A stretch of 7,694 nucleotides of DNA from Pseudomonadota bacterium (GTDB lineage: Bacteria; Pseudomonadota; Alphaproteobacteria; Rs-D84). Every line of letters begins with the position of its first letter. Position 1 is the first letter of the stretch. Of the stretch, positions 1-5,204 are shown piece after piece. A program made the translations under genes and the position numbers. The notes under the pieces are model-generated. The model made no database searches. It was not told the origin of the DNA and worked only from the letters and a program-made list of their open reading frames with translations. The stretch is taken from NCBI GenBank assembly GCA_009781955.1, contig WQUT01000005.1, positions 1 through 7,694 on the forward strand. The letters are read 5' to 3'.

Positions 1-635
1 CAGGCAGTTACAGCGCGGGCGGCACAGCGACAGGCTGCACGACGTGCCCGAAAGACAGCTATTGCGTTGCCGGCTCCTCCGCCCCGACAGCATGCAGCAC
101 CGTCGGCAGCGGATATATCACCGACTCCACCGGCGCAACAAGTTCAGCACAGTGTCATTCGTCTGTGCTGACAATGCAGGATATGATTTGCTATAATGCT
201 TCTACCACGGGAACTATCAGTTATACAGGCGGAACGGTTGCAATGACTTGCGACCAGGGAGTGAGTAATTATATATACCCGCAGCCGATCGGCGCGACAT
301 TGTCAGGCTATTATGTAACCGGAACGTGCTCAACTATGGCCACCCCAGCCGGATGCACCGGGCCTGGTAGTTCTAACTGGAATTCTGCCTGTATCGGAAG
401 TCCGACATACAGTGCCAGCGGAACATATTGTTGGTGCAGGTTGCAGCGGGTCTCGGATGGAAAGCTGGGCGCGAAGTATGTTATTGAAGGTCCCCGGTCC
501 CCGGCGTCCACTTGCGCATCAATATGCGCCCAATCTTGCGCGGGTTATGCGGGCGTCAGCGCGTTGGGAACGAACGGTAACTATTGGTATTACACGCCGG
601 TCGGAATGGATACTATGCTGGTGCAGGCGTTCTGA
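1..635 (+). CDS. Cysteine-rich secreted/surface-type protein, C-terminal part (5' truncated by window)
   Basis: The reading frame is open from the window edge (first full codon at position 3) to a TGA at 633-635, so the true start lies upstream; an internal ATG at 165 is not the gene start. About 210 residues are visible. They are rich in Gly, Ser, Thr, Tyr and Cys, with spaced motifs such as GCTTCPKDSYC and SGYITDSTGATS near the start, SGYYVTGTC in the middle, YCWCR, and a cysteine cluster STCASICAQSC before the end. Repeated C-x2-C and G-Y patterns suggest a disulfide-stabilised extracellular repeat protein. I associate this style (a cysteine-knot-like repeat stalk ending in YCWC and CASxCAxxC modules) with large surface proteins of uncultured gut Alphaproteobacteria, but that is from memory. 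The signal peptide would lie upstream. Function is unknown; adhesion or envelope decoration is inference. No clear terminator follows. Confidence 0.7.
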   Translation, partial: GSYSAGGTATGCTTCPKDSYCVAGSSAPTACSTVGSGYITDSTGATSSAQCHSSVLTMQDMICYNASTTGTISYTGGTVAMTCDQGVSNYIYPQPIGATLSGYYVTGTCSTMATPAGCTGPGSSNWNSACIGSPTYSASGTYCWCRLQRVSDGKLGAKYVIEGPRSPASTCASICAQSCAGYAGVSALGTNGNYWYYTPVGMDTMLVQAF

Positions 636-667
636 TATGTAATTTGGAATGTTGCCGCGCATAAAAC

Positions 668-695
668 TTGATTTTTTTGAAAATCCATATATAAT
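668..695 (+). promoter_or_regulatory. Sigma70-type promoter for tRNA-Tyr
   Basis: A -35-like TTGATT (668-673) is followed after 16 bp by a perfect TATAAT (690-695). Initiation is expected near 702, giving a leader of only about 6 nt before the tRNA-Tyr 5' end at 708. The placement fits a tRNA promoter well. The 636-707 gap holds nothing else that I can see. Confidence 0.7.
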
Positions 696-707
696 GCTTA
701 GGCTATT

Positions 708-794
708 GGGCGCGCGCCGGAGTCGGAGAGCCGGGGCAGACTGTAAATCTGTTGTCTTATGACTGAGGTGGTTCGACTCCACCCGCTCCCACCA
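708..794 (+). tRNA. tRNA-Tyr (anticodon GTA)
   Basis: A class II tRNA with CCA encoded at 792-794. The D stem is CCGG 717-720 with CCGG 731-734. The anticodon stem is GCAGA 736-740 with TCTGT 748-752, loop CTGTAAA and anticodon GTA at 743-745. The long variable arm has stem GTC 754-756 with GAC 761-763. The T arm is GGTGG 767-771 and CCACC 779-783 around TTCGACT. The acceptor is GGGCGCG 708-714 against CGCTCCC 784-790, six of seven pairs; the fourth pair is C711 opposite T787. Position 8 is C rather than the usual U. Long variable arm plus GTA identifies tyrosine. A palindromic repeat begins directly at the 3' end. Confidence 0.93.
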
Positions 795-884
795 ATTTTC
801 GTTATTGAGCGCGGCGCAGTCGCGCGAAATTAAGAAAATTGAGTGCCGCGGCGTAGTTCGGCGGAGCCGAACGAAGACGGGCAA
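794..884 (+). repeat. Post-tRNA palindromic repeat, copy A
   Basis: Directly after the tRNA-Tyr CCA lies a two-part structured repeat. Part one has arms AATTTTC (794-800) and GAAAATT (834-840) around an inner stem GCGCG 809-813 with CGCGC 821-825. Part two is a perfect 7-bp hairpin, GTTCGGC 856-862 and GCCGAAC 866-872 with loop GGA, flanked by GGCGTAGT (850-857) and ACGAAGACGG (871-880). Copy B behind tRNA-Gly repeats the same layout: the 13-mer AATTTTCGTTATT is identical, and 827-847 is identical to 1249-1269, while the hairpins differ in sequence. The part-two flanks recur in reverse orientation inside addB near 7540-7581. Confidence 0.8.
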
Positions 885-921
885 GATGATTTATTGTTTT
901 AGTTTGAGAAGTTTAGTATTT

Positions 922-1135
922 GACTACCCCGAAAACCTAGGGCAGCATCCGCCTTCGCCAAGGCTACGGCGGACAAGAGCTGCCAAGGTTTTCTCCCCTT
1001 CTGCGAAGGGGAACTAGCGCTCATTTATTTAAAGACATGAGCGATAAATTACCCTTCTCAGAAGGGTCGGATTTCGTTAACGAGTCCCGCCGCAGCACAG
1101 CGAAGGCGGACGAGTTTAAGAAATCCGGGGTAGTC
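922..1135. mobile_element. Inverted-repeat-bounded, hairpin-rich block between the tRNAs (MITE-like)
   Basis: This fills most of the otherwise gene-free 795-1144 interval. Perfect 10-bp terminal inverted repeats, GACTACCCCG (922-931) and CGGGGTAGTC (1126-1135), bound the block. The 5-mer GTATT lies outside each end (916-920 and 1136-1140), one base away on the left, like a small target duplication. Inside are nested palindromes: arms 931-946 and 979-993 (one bulge) around TCCGCC 948-953 / GGCGGA 968-973; hairpins CCCCTT 995-1000 / AAGGGG 1006-1011, CGCTCAT 1018-1024 / ATGAGCG 1037-1043 and ACCCTTC 1051-1057 / GAAGGGT 1061-1067; and a second CCGCC...GGCGG unit at about 1084-1112. No credible protein is encoded. 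Mobility is inference. Confidence 0.5.
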
Positions 1136-1144
1136 GTATTGTTT

Positions 1145-1219
1145 GCGGGCATTGTTCAACGGCTAGAATACAAGCCTTCCAAGCTTGGGATGAGGGTTCG
1201 ATTCCCTCTGCCCGCACCA
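1145..1219 (+). tRNA. tRNA-Gly (anticodon TCC)
   Basis: A canonical 75-nt tRNA including encoded CCA (1217-1219). The acceptor GCGGGCA 1145-1151 pairs fully with TGCCCGC 1209-1215. The D stem is GTTC 1154-1157 with GAAT 1166-1169. The anticodon stem is CAAGC 1171-1175 with GCTTG 1183-1187, loop CTTCCAA and anticodon TCC at 1178-1180. The T arm is GAGGG 1192-1196 with CCCTC 1204-1208 around TTCGATT. It reads GGA and probably other GGN codons. No convincing promoter of its own is visible, so transcription may come from upstream. Confidence 0.97.
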
Positions 1220-1221
1220 CA

Positions 1222-1297
1222 AATTTTCGTTATTTTTTGCGAAGCAAAAAATTAAGAAAATTGAGTGCCCGCCGTAGCCCGTAGGGCGAAGGAGGGC
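1222..1297 (+). repeat. Post-tRNA palindromic repeat, copy B
   Basis: It starts two bases after the tRNA-Gly CCA. Outer arms AATTTTC (1222-1228) and GAAAATT (1256-1262) enclose an 8-bp stem TTTTTTGC 1233-1240 / GCAAAAAA 1244-1251 with loop GAA. A second unit follows: outer GCCC 1267-1270 / GGGC 1294-1297 and inner GCCC 1277-1280 / GGGC 1284-1287, separated by GTAG and CGAA spacers. Flanks match copy A exactly (1222-1234 and 1249-1269), but the hairpin sequences are unrelated, so layout rather than sequence is conserved. The GCGAAGC tip also occurs in the elements in engB and addB. The remainder, 1298-1342, holds the leader of the next gene. Confidence 0.8.
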
Positions 1298-1342
1298 CGG
1301 TCAAATTATTCGGGCAGACCGATATAAAAATAAGGATTCGTT

Positions 1343-1870
1343 ATGAATTTACCCGACAAGATATCCGCCATCAAAGAAAATTATAAAGAATACAAAAAGT
1401 TGGACAACAATGCCCGGAAGCTTCGTCTGGCGGCTGCAACGATGAGGAACAAGGGGCTAGAGATGCACCAAAGGTACATTTCAAATTTTAATGCGATGGA
1501 AACCTTTATGCGCGCCAATCAGATAACAATGGAAGATTTGTTGAACCATGGGGTTGATGGAATGGATGCGGGGACGCGCAAGACGTTAAAAACGCTGTCG
1601 GATAATTTGATAAATATGGACTATGAGTTGAACAAGATGGACCAAGATGTTCTGAATGCTTATGACAAGTCAATCGTCGCATTGGCCAAGAGACAACAGG
1701 CGGGCGGACTGACGTTGTTAAAGTCGCGGGCCAATTTTAGCAAGGCCATCTCCGATGCGGCCCAGGAACAGCAACGCTTCCTGGATAAACATAACTCAAA
1801 AAGGGCCGAAGACACGCAACATCGCCTTCTCTTGAACCTATGTAAATCTTGTTTCAATGACAAGAACTAA
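1343..1870 (+). CDS. Small helical hypothetical protein
   Basis: This encodes 175 residues that I do not recognise as a family. The ATG at 1343 has a good Shine-Dalgarno, AAGGA at 1332-1336, 6 nt upstream, which supports this start. The protein is highly charged and rich in Lys, Asn, Met, Leu and Ala, with no signal peptide or membrane segment, so it is probably cytoplasmic. Nearly the whole length looks alpha-helical, with heptad-like stretches around residues 10-45 and 80-155, so a coiled-coil or helical bundle is likely. Two cysteines sit near the C-terminus (LCKSCFNDKN). It is convergent with the lipoprotein gene and shares its terminator. AT-rich TATAAA at 1323-1328 could be part of a promoter, but no matching -35 is clear. 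Being a gene is well supported by start context and position; function is unknown. Confidence 0.75.
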   Translation: MNLPDKISAIKENYKEYKKLDNNARKLRLAAATMRNKGLEMHQRYISNFNAMETFMRANQITMEDLLNHGVDGMDAGTRKTLKTLSDNLINMDYELNKMDQDVLNAYDKSIVALAKRQQAGGLTLLKSRANFSKAISDAAQEQQRFLDKHNSKRAEDTQHRLLLNLCKSCFNDKN

Positions 1871-1895
1871 AAAAACCGCCGGTTGGCGGTTTCTT
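1869..1895. terminator. Bidirectional intrinsic terminator between convergent genes
   Basis: A perfect 8-bp stem, AAACCGCC (1873-1880) and GGCGGTTT (1885-1892), has a GGTT loop. On the minus strand it is followed by seven U (complement of A1869-1875), an excellent terminator for the lipoprotein gene ending at 1898. On the plus strand the stem ends in TTTCTTAATT, which is weaker but usable for the gene ending at 1870. Confidence 0.85.
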
Positions 1896-1897
1896 AA

Positions 1898-3553
1898 TTA
1901 ATACACTTCCACTTCATCAATATTCTGCCGGCTGACGGCGTCCGGCTGGGCCGATTGGAATTCCGCGTCATTGATTACATCAGAATCATCTTCGGGCAAT
2001 ATTACCGGGACAGAGGCCGGCTGCGCAATGGTTCCAGCGGTGCCCGGGCCGTATGTCCGTGACCGGTATTTATCCTGCAAATTCGCCGGGATGGTGATAA
2101 AGTCGTTCGGATATATCGCGGCTTTGACCGGATATTCCGCCGGCTTTGCAATGCGGGGCAGCCCCGTTTGATAAATCGGATTCATAAAGTTCTTGGCCGC
2201 GCCGGCCTTTAACATGGGGCGGCCGCTGCCCGTCAGCTCCATAATTTCCAGCGCGCGTTCGTTCGCGCCGCTGGCGCGCAGGCGGAACATGCCGTCCAGG
2301 CCCGCGAACCCGCCGGGGTTCAACAGGTATTGCGGGGCGGGGGCGCCGGATTGCAACGTGTTTATCGCAAGCATCGCCGCGTCGTATCCCATTGATGCGA
2401 TGCGTTCCGGCGCGATGCCCTCTATATCCTGAAATATCTGGGAAAATTCCGTGACCGCCGCGGGTAGGGACGAATACTCCGAACCGGCCAATGTCATGTC
2501 GCTGAACAAAGTCGTGGAATCCCACAGCGCTGTGCCAAAGAATTTGACGCTCTTTTGATCCAGATCGTAATAGCGCAGGAACGACGCCATTGTCTTGCTA
2601 TCCGACGCGGTTCCCAGGAACAGAACCGAATCATACGGCACGCCGCCCATTGTGTCCCTCTTGTTCAGGGCGTTCAACTGGCGGCTGACGGACGATTTGT
2701 CCGCGGGGGTCAGCTGCTCCTTGATCAATATGTTTGAAAGGATTTCTTTGGCCCGCGTATTCGCGTCCGTCCGCGCCCCATACAGCGTCGCCCGTTCGGC
2801 CGTGGATTTGATGGAATCCGTATTTCCGGCCGCATAGTAATATAGTCCGGCGATATTCAGCCCGTAAATGCGCGCGGAATCTATCGCGGATGCGGCGTTC
2901 ATGTATCCCGATTGGTTATCCGGCGCGATAAACAGAACATTCTTCATCCCGCCGGCCGCGGCGCGGGATACGATCGCTTCCACACTCTGGTTCGGCATCA
3001 GGGCCATGCTTAACACCCCGCGGCCCAATGCGGTCGGATCTGATGTGAACGACAAAACGGGCAGGGCGTCGGGCTTGCGGTCGCGGATCAGTTTGGCGTC
3101 TTCGGCGAATATTGGGCCGATTACTATGTCCGGATATTTTGAAAGAACATTGTCAATCACGCCGATCTTGTTCTCTGTGTTGCCCGACAGATCATGGAAC
3201 GACACCAGTATGTCTTTCGGCTGTCTTTGGAAAAATGCGATTTCAACCGCATGCTTTAACTGCGTTCCCAGCTTTGCATTCGGGCCGGAAAGCGGCAGCA
3301 GCACCGCGACAGTTTTCACCGGCGTCAGGTTCGCGCCGGATTGGGGTTGCGCCTGCGGCGCGGAATACTGAATATCCTGGCTGCCATAGAAACCGTCGTT
3401 AAAGTTTTGGGCGATGGGCATCGGCGCGGCGGCCGGCTGGACATTCGCGGGATAATCGCCCCATTCCCCGCCATTGTTTGTGCATGCGGATAATAAAAGG
3501 CCAAAGGCCAAAGACAAAAGGCCAAAGATGCGGCCGGATGCTTTAATAAACAT
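1898..3553 (-). CDS. Penicillin-binding protein activator-like lipoprotein (periplasmic-binding fold, LpoA-like)
   Basis: This encodes a 551-aa lipoprotein. Residues 1-24 form a lipoprotein signal peptide with lipobox LSAC, the acylated Cys being residue 24. Thr rather than Asp follows, which favours the outer membrane. Residues 25-77 are a Pro/Ala/Gln-rich linker. From VKTVAVLLPLSG (79-90) to about 450 it reads as a type I periplasmic-binding (Leu/Ile/Val-binding-like) fold, with DIVIGPIFAEDAKLI and ASMGYDAAMLAI as typical strand-helix units. The 480-551 tail is low complexity and acidic. Enterobacterial LpoA, which stimulates PBP1a in peptidoglycan synthesis, has this fold plus an N-terminal TPR domain that is absent here. 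As in E. coli, the gene is divergent from rsmI, which strengthens the call. AAGGGA (3562-3567) lies 8 nt before the start. The signal-peptide codons contain heptamer repeats. A role in ligand transport is less likely because no permease genes are nearby. Confidence 0.82.
   Translation of the reverse strand: MFIKASGRIFGLLSLAFGLLLSACTNNGGEWGDYPANVQPAAAPMPIAQNFNDGFYGSQDIQYSAPQAQPQSGANLTPVKTVAVLLPLSGPNAKLGTQLKHAVEIAFFQRQPKDILVSFHDLSGNTENKIGVIDNVLSKYPDIVIGPIFAEDAKLIRDRKPDALPVLSFTSDPTALGRGVLSMALMPNQSVEAIVSRAAAGGMKNVLFIAPDNQSGYMNAASAIDSARIYGLNIAGLYYYAAGNTDSIKSTAERATLYGARTDANTRAKEILSNILIKEQLTPADKSSVSRQLNALNKRDTMGGVPYDSVLFLGTASDSKTMASFLRYYDLDQKSVKFFGTALWDSTTLFSDMTLAGSEYSSLPAAVTEFSQIFQDIEGIAPERIASMGYDAAMLAINTLQSGAPAPQYLLNPGGFAGLDGMFRLRASGANERALEIMELTGSGRPMLKAGAAKNFMNPIYQTGLPRIAKPAEYPVKAAIYPNDFITIPANLQDKYRSRTYGPGTAGTIAQPASVPVILPEDDSDVINDAEFQSAQPDAVSRQNIDEVEVY
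3499..3526. repeat. 7-bp tandem repeat (four units) in the lipoprotein signal-peptide codons
   Basis: On the + strand the units are GGCCAAA, GGCCAAA, GACAAAA (degenerate) and GGCCAAA, contiguous from 3499. They encode the hydrophobic core of the signal peptide (about residues 10-19 of the minus-strand gene). Gain or loss of one 7-bp unit would shift the frame before the lipobox. Confidence 0.75.
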
Positions 3554-3581
3554 TTGAAATTTCCCTTATTATGGGTATTAT
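3554..3581 (+). promoter_or_regulatory. Candidate promoter for the rsmI operon
   Basis: TTGAAA (3554-3559) and TATTAT (3576-3581) are separated by 16 bp, with a start expected near 3588, about 35 nt before the rsmI ATG. A second TATTAT at 3581-3586 is an alternative -10. It overlaps the divergent promoter, so the two directions may compete for RNA polymerase. Confidence 0.5.
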
Positions 3582-3605
3582 ATTATAAAAGATTCTGAAA
3601 TGCAA
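3577..3605 (-). promoter_or_regulatory. Candidate promoter for the lipoprotein gene
   Basis: On the minus strand TTGCAT (3600-3605) and TATAAT (3577-3582) are separated by 17 bp. An overlapping second TATAAT lies at 3582-3587. Transcription would begin about 20 nt upstream of the start codon, with AAGGGA (3562-3567) as ribosome binding site. Confidence 0.55.
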
Positions 3606-3622
3606 AACCTAAAAAGCGAAAA

Positions 3623-4492
3623 ATGACCAACGACCAACGACCAACGACCAACGACATACATCTGCCCGCAGGGCTTTATATTGTTGGCACGCCCATCGGG
3701 AATCTTTCCGACATGTCGCCGCGCGCGGTGGAAACTTTGCGCGGGGCGGACCTGATTGCGTGCGAAGACACCCGCGTGGCGGGAAAGCTGGCCGCGCATT
3801 ACGATATCAAAACGCCGCGCATTGCAATGCATGAACATAACGAGCGCGAGGTGGCGGATGATTTGGTGGCAAAGATTGCCGGCGGCGGCCCCGGCGGGGC
3901 GGGCATGGCCGTCGCATGCATCAGCGATTCCGGAATGCCGGCGATTTCCGATCCGGGATTCAGGCTGATAAGGGCCGCGCGCGCCGCAAATGTGCCGGTG
4001 TTTGTCGTGCCGGGGCCTACGGCGGCCGTTTCCGCGCTGGTGTTAAGCGGATTTCCGACCGACCGGTGGACTTTCTGTGGATTCTTGCCGGCGACGGACG
4101 CTGCGCGCGATGCCGCCTTGCGCAACGATAATAAAATCCGCCATACGATTATTTATTACGAATCACCAGCACGCATCACCAGCACGATTTCCGCGTTGGC
4201 CAAAATCATGCCTGAACGCCGCATTGCGATTGTCCGCGAAATTACCAAGATTCACGAGGAAACGATTATCGGCTATCCGGCGGAATTGATTAATATAGAG
4301 CCGCCGCGCGGGGAAATCGTTTTGGTGATAGAGCCCGCGCCGGACATGAAAATGTCGGACGACCAAATAAATGAAATCGTCCGCGATGTGGTTGCCAATG
4401 CGTCCGGCACCAAGTCCGCCGCCGCAGAGGTTGCCGCCCGAACGGGCCTCTCTAAATCCGCGGCGTATGAAAAAGTTTTAAAGAAAGGATAA
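3623..4492 (+). CDS. rsmI: 16S rRNA (cytidine(1402)-2'-O)-methyltransferase
   Basis: This 289-aa protein is close to the usual family length. RsmI uses S-adenosylmethionine to methylate the 2'-O of C1402 in the decoding centre of 16S rRNA. It belongs to the tetrapyrrole-methylase fold. Signatures are LYIVGTPIGNLSDMSPRA (18-35), LIACEDTR (44-51), the SAM-site loop SDSGMPAISDPG (101-112), and a VPGP turn followed by the GFPTDRWTFCGFLP stretch. The C-terminus (NASGTKSAAAEVAARTGLSK) is the usual small helical tail. The conserved domain starts near residue 16; the first 11 codons overlap four 7-bp tandem repeats. Only the ATG at 3623 is a normal start before the domain, and its Shine-Dalgarno is poor. 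The gene is divergent from the LpoA-like gene, as in E. coli, and leads a probable operon; its end carries the ribosome binding site of the next gene. Confidence 0.95.
   Translation: MTNDQRPTTNDIHLPAGLYIVGTPIGNLSDMSPRAVETLRGADLIACEDTRVAGKLAAHYDIKTPRIAMHEHNEREVADDLVAKIAGGGPGGAGMAVACISDSGMPAISDPGFRLIRAARAANVPVFVVPGPTAAVSALVLSGFPTDRWTFCGFLPATDAARDAALRNDNKIRHTIIYYESPARITSTISALAKIMPERRIAIVREITKIHEETIIGYPAELINIEPPRGEIVLVIEPAPDMKMSDDQINEIVRDVVANASGTKSAAAEVAARTGLSKSAAYEKVLKKG
3625..3652. repeat. 7-bp tandem repeat (GACCAAC x4) at the rsmI start
   Basis: Four exact contiguous GACCAAC units (3625-3631, 3632-3638, 3639-3645, 3646-3652) begin within the ATG and encode residues 1-10. Seven is not a multiple of three, so any change in copy number would put the ATG out of frame with the RsmI domain. 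Confidence 0.95.
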
Positions 4493-4495
4493 AAT

Positions 4496-5203
4496 ATGAA
4501 GAATAAAAAAATCTTGATAACCGGCGGATCAGAGGGACTTGGGAAAGCAATGGCGAAAAAGCTGCGCGACCTGGGCGCATCGGTGATTATCTTGGCCAGG
4601 AACGAGAAAAACTTGGCCGCCGCCGCGAAAGAGATTGGATGCGAATATGTCGTTTGCGATATCAGCAGTTTGCAGGATTGCCTCGCCGTTAAAAATAAGC
4701 TCGGCGATATTGATATCCTTGTAAATAATGCCGGAATATGGACGGATGATGATTTGGAAGAAAAGCATCCGGAAAAAATACATGCGGCATTTGAAACGAA
4801 TGTTATTGGCGCGATACAGATGACCAACATGTTTTTGCCGCGCATGAAAGAGCTGAATCGCGGCACGATATTCTTTACCAATTCCGTCAGCGGCAGATTT
4901 CCGATTACAGACCCAGAGGCGCGGACATACAGCGCGACAAAATGGGGTTTGCGCGGATATGCCGAGGCATTGAAAGATCATCTGAAAAATACAAAAGTCA
5001 AAGTGATTCAAATTCATCCGTGCGGGTTTGATACGAATATTTTTGAATCCAGCGGCTGGGATAAAAAATCCGCGCATACCCAGTCATGGATGACCGCCAC
5101 GGAAAACATCGCGAGCGCGGCGGTGTTCGCATTAAATCAGCCGGACGATATAAACGTCAGTTCCATCGTCATAGATAAATCCCCAATGTGGCAGCCTATA
5201 TAA
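4496..5203 (+). CDS. Short-chain dehydrogenase/reductase (SDR) oxidoreductase
   Basis: This is a 235-aa classical SDR. The Rossmann cofactor motif TGGSEGLG is at residues 9-16, with an Arg at 35 after beta strand 2 (LARN), which favours NADP(H). Asp55 lies in the adenine-binding CDIS segment and NNAG is at 77-80. The catalytic tetrad is Asn102, Ser132, Tyr145 and Lys149 (YSATK). The post-Lys HPCGFDTNIF segment matches the usual HPGxxxT loop with Cys in place of the first loop Gly region. Length is typical, there is no signal peptide, and it should be cytosolic. Substrate cannot be told from sequence. AAAGGA at 4484-4489 precedes the ATG by 6 nt, inside the end of rsmI. The stop is one base before engB, so translation is probably coupled. 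Why an SDR sits among rRNA and repair genes is unclear. Confidence 0.9.
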   Translation: MKNKKILITGGSEGLGKAMAKKLRDLGASVIILARNEKNLAAAAKEIGCEYVVCDISSLQDCLAVKNKLGDIDILVNNAGIWTDDDLEEKHPEKIHAAFETNVIGAIQMTNMFLPRMKELNRGTIFFTNSVSGRFPITDPEARTYSATKWGLRGYAEALKDHLKNTKVKVIQIHPCGFDTNIFESSGWDKKSAHTQSWMTATENIASAAVFALNQPDDINVSSIVIDKSPMWQPI

Positions 5204-5204
5204 A

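Noticed and set aside
519..884. Minus-strand 121-aa reading frame across the tRNA-Tyr gene (contains WWERVESNHL)
   Set aside because: It is the antisense translation of tRNA-Tyr and its repeat, a well-known false annotation pattern (ERVESNH-type proteins).
805..1017. Plus-strand 70-aa reading frame between the tRNAs
   Set aside because: It runs through two palindromic repeats and has no ribosome binding site; its Arg-rich tail comes from the CCGCC...GGCGG palindrome.
1037..1255. Plus-strand 72-aa reading frame containing VQRLEYKPSKLGMRVRFPLPAP
   Set aside because: It is tRNA-Gly translated as protein, preceded by palindromic repeat; no ribosome binding site or family resemblance.
794..1297. 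CRISPR array interpretation of the repeats around the tRNAs
   Set aside because: The repeats are not evenly spaced, lack unique spacers of constant length, and vary in sequence within the hairpins.
2070..3402. Several 60-167 aa frames on both strands inside the lipoprotein gene
   Set aside because: They are shadows in a GC-rich gene; the 551-aa frame has lipobox, ribosome binding site, promoter and terminator.
4162..4186. Direct repeat ATCACCAGCACG twice with 13-bp period inside rsmI
   Set aside because: The encoded stretch (ARITSTISALAKI) fits normal RsmI length after the YYESP motif, so this is probably coincidence rather than a duplication.
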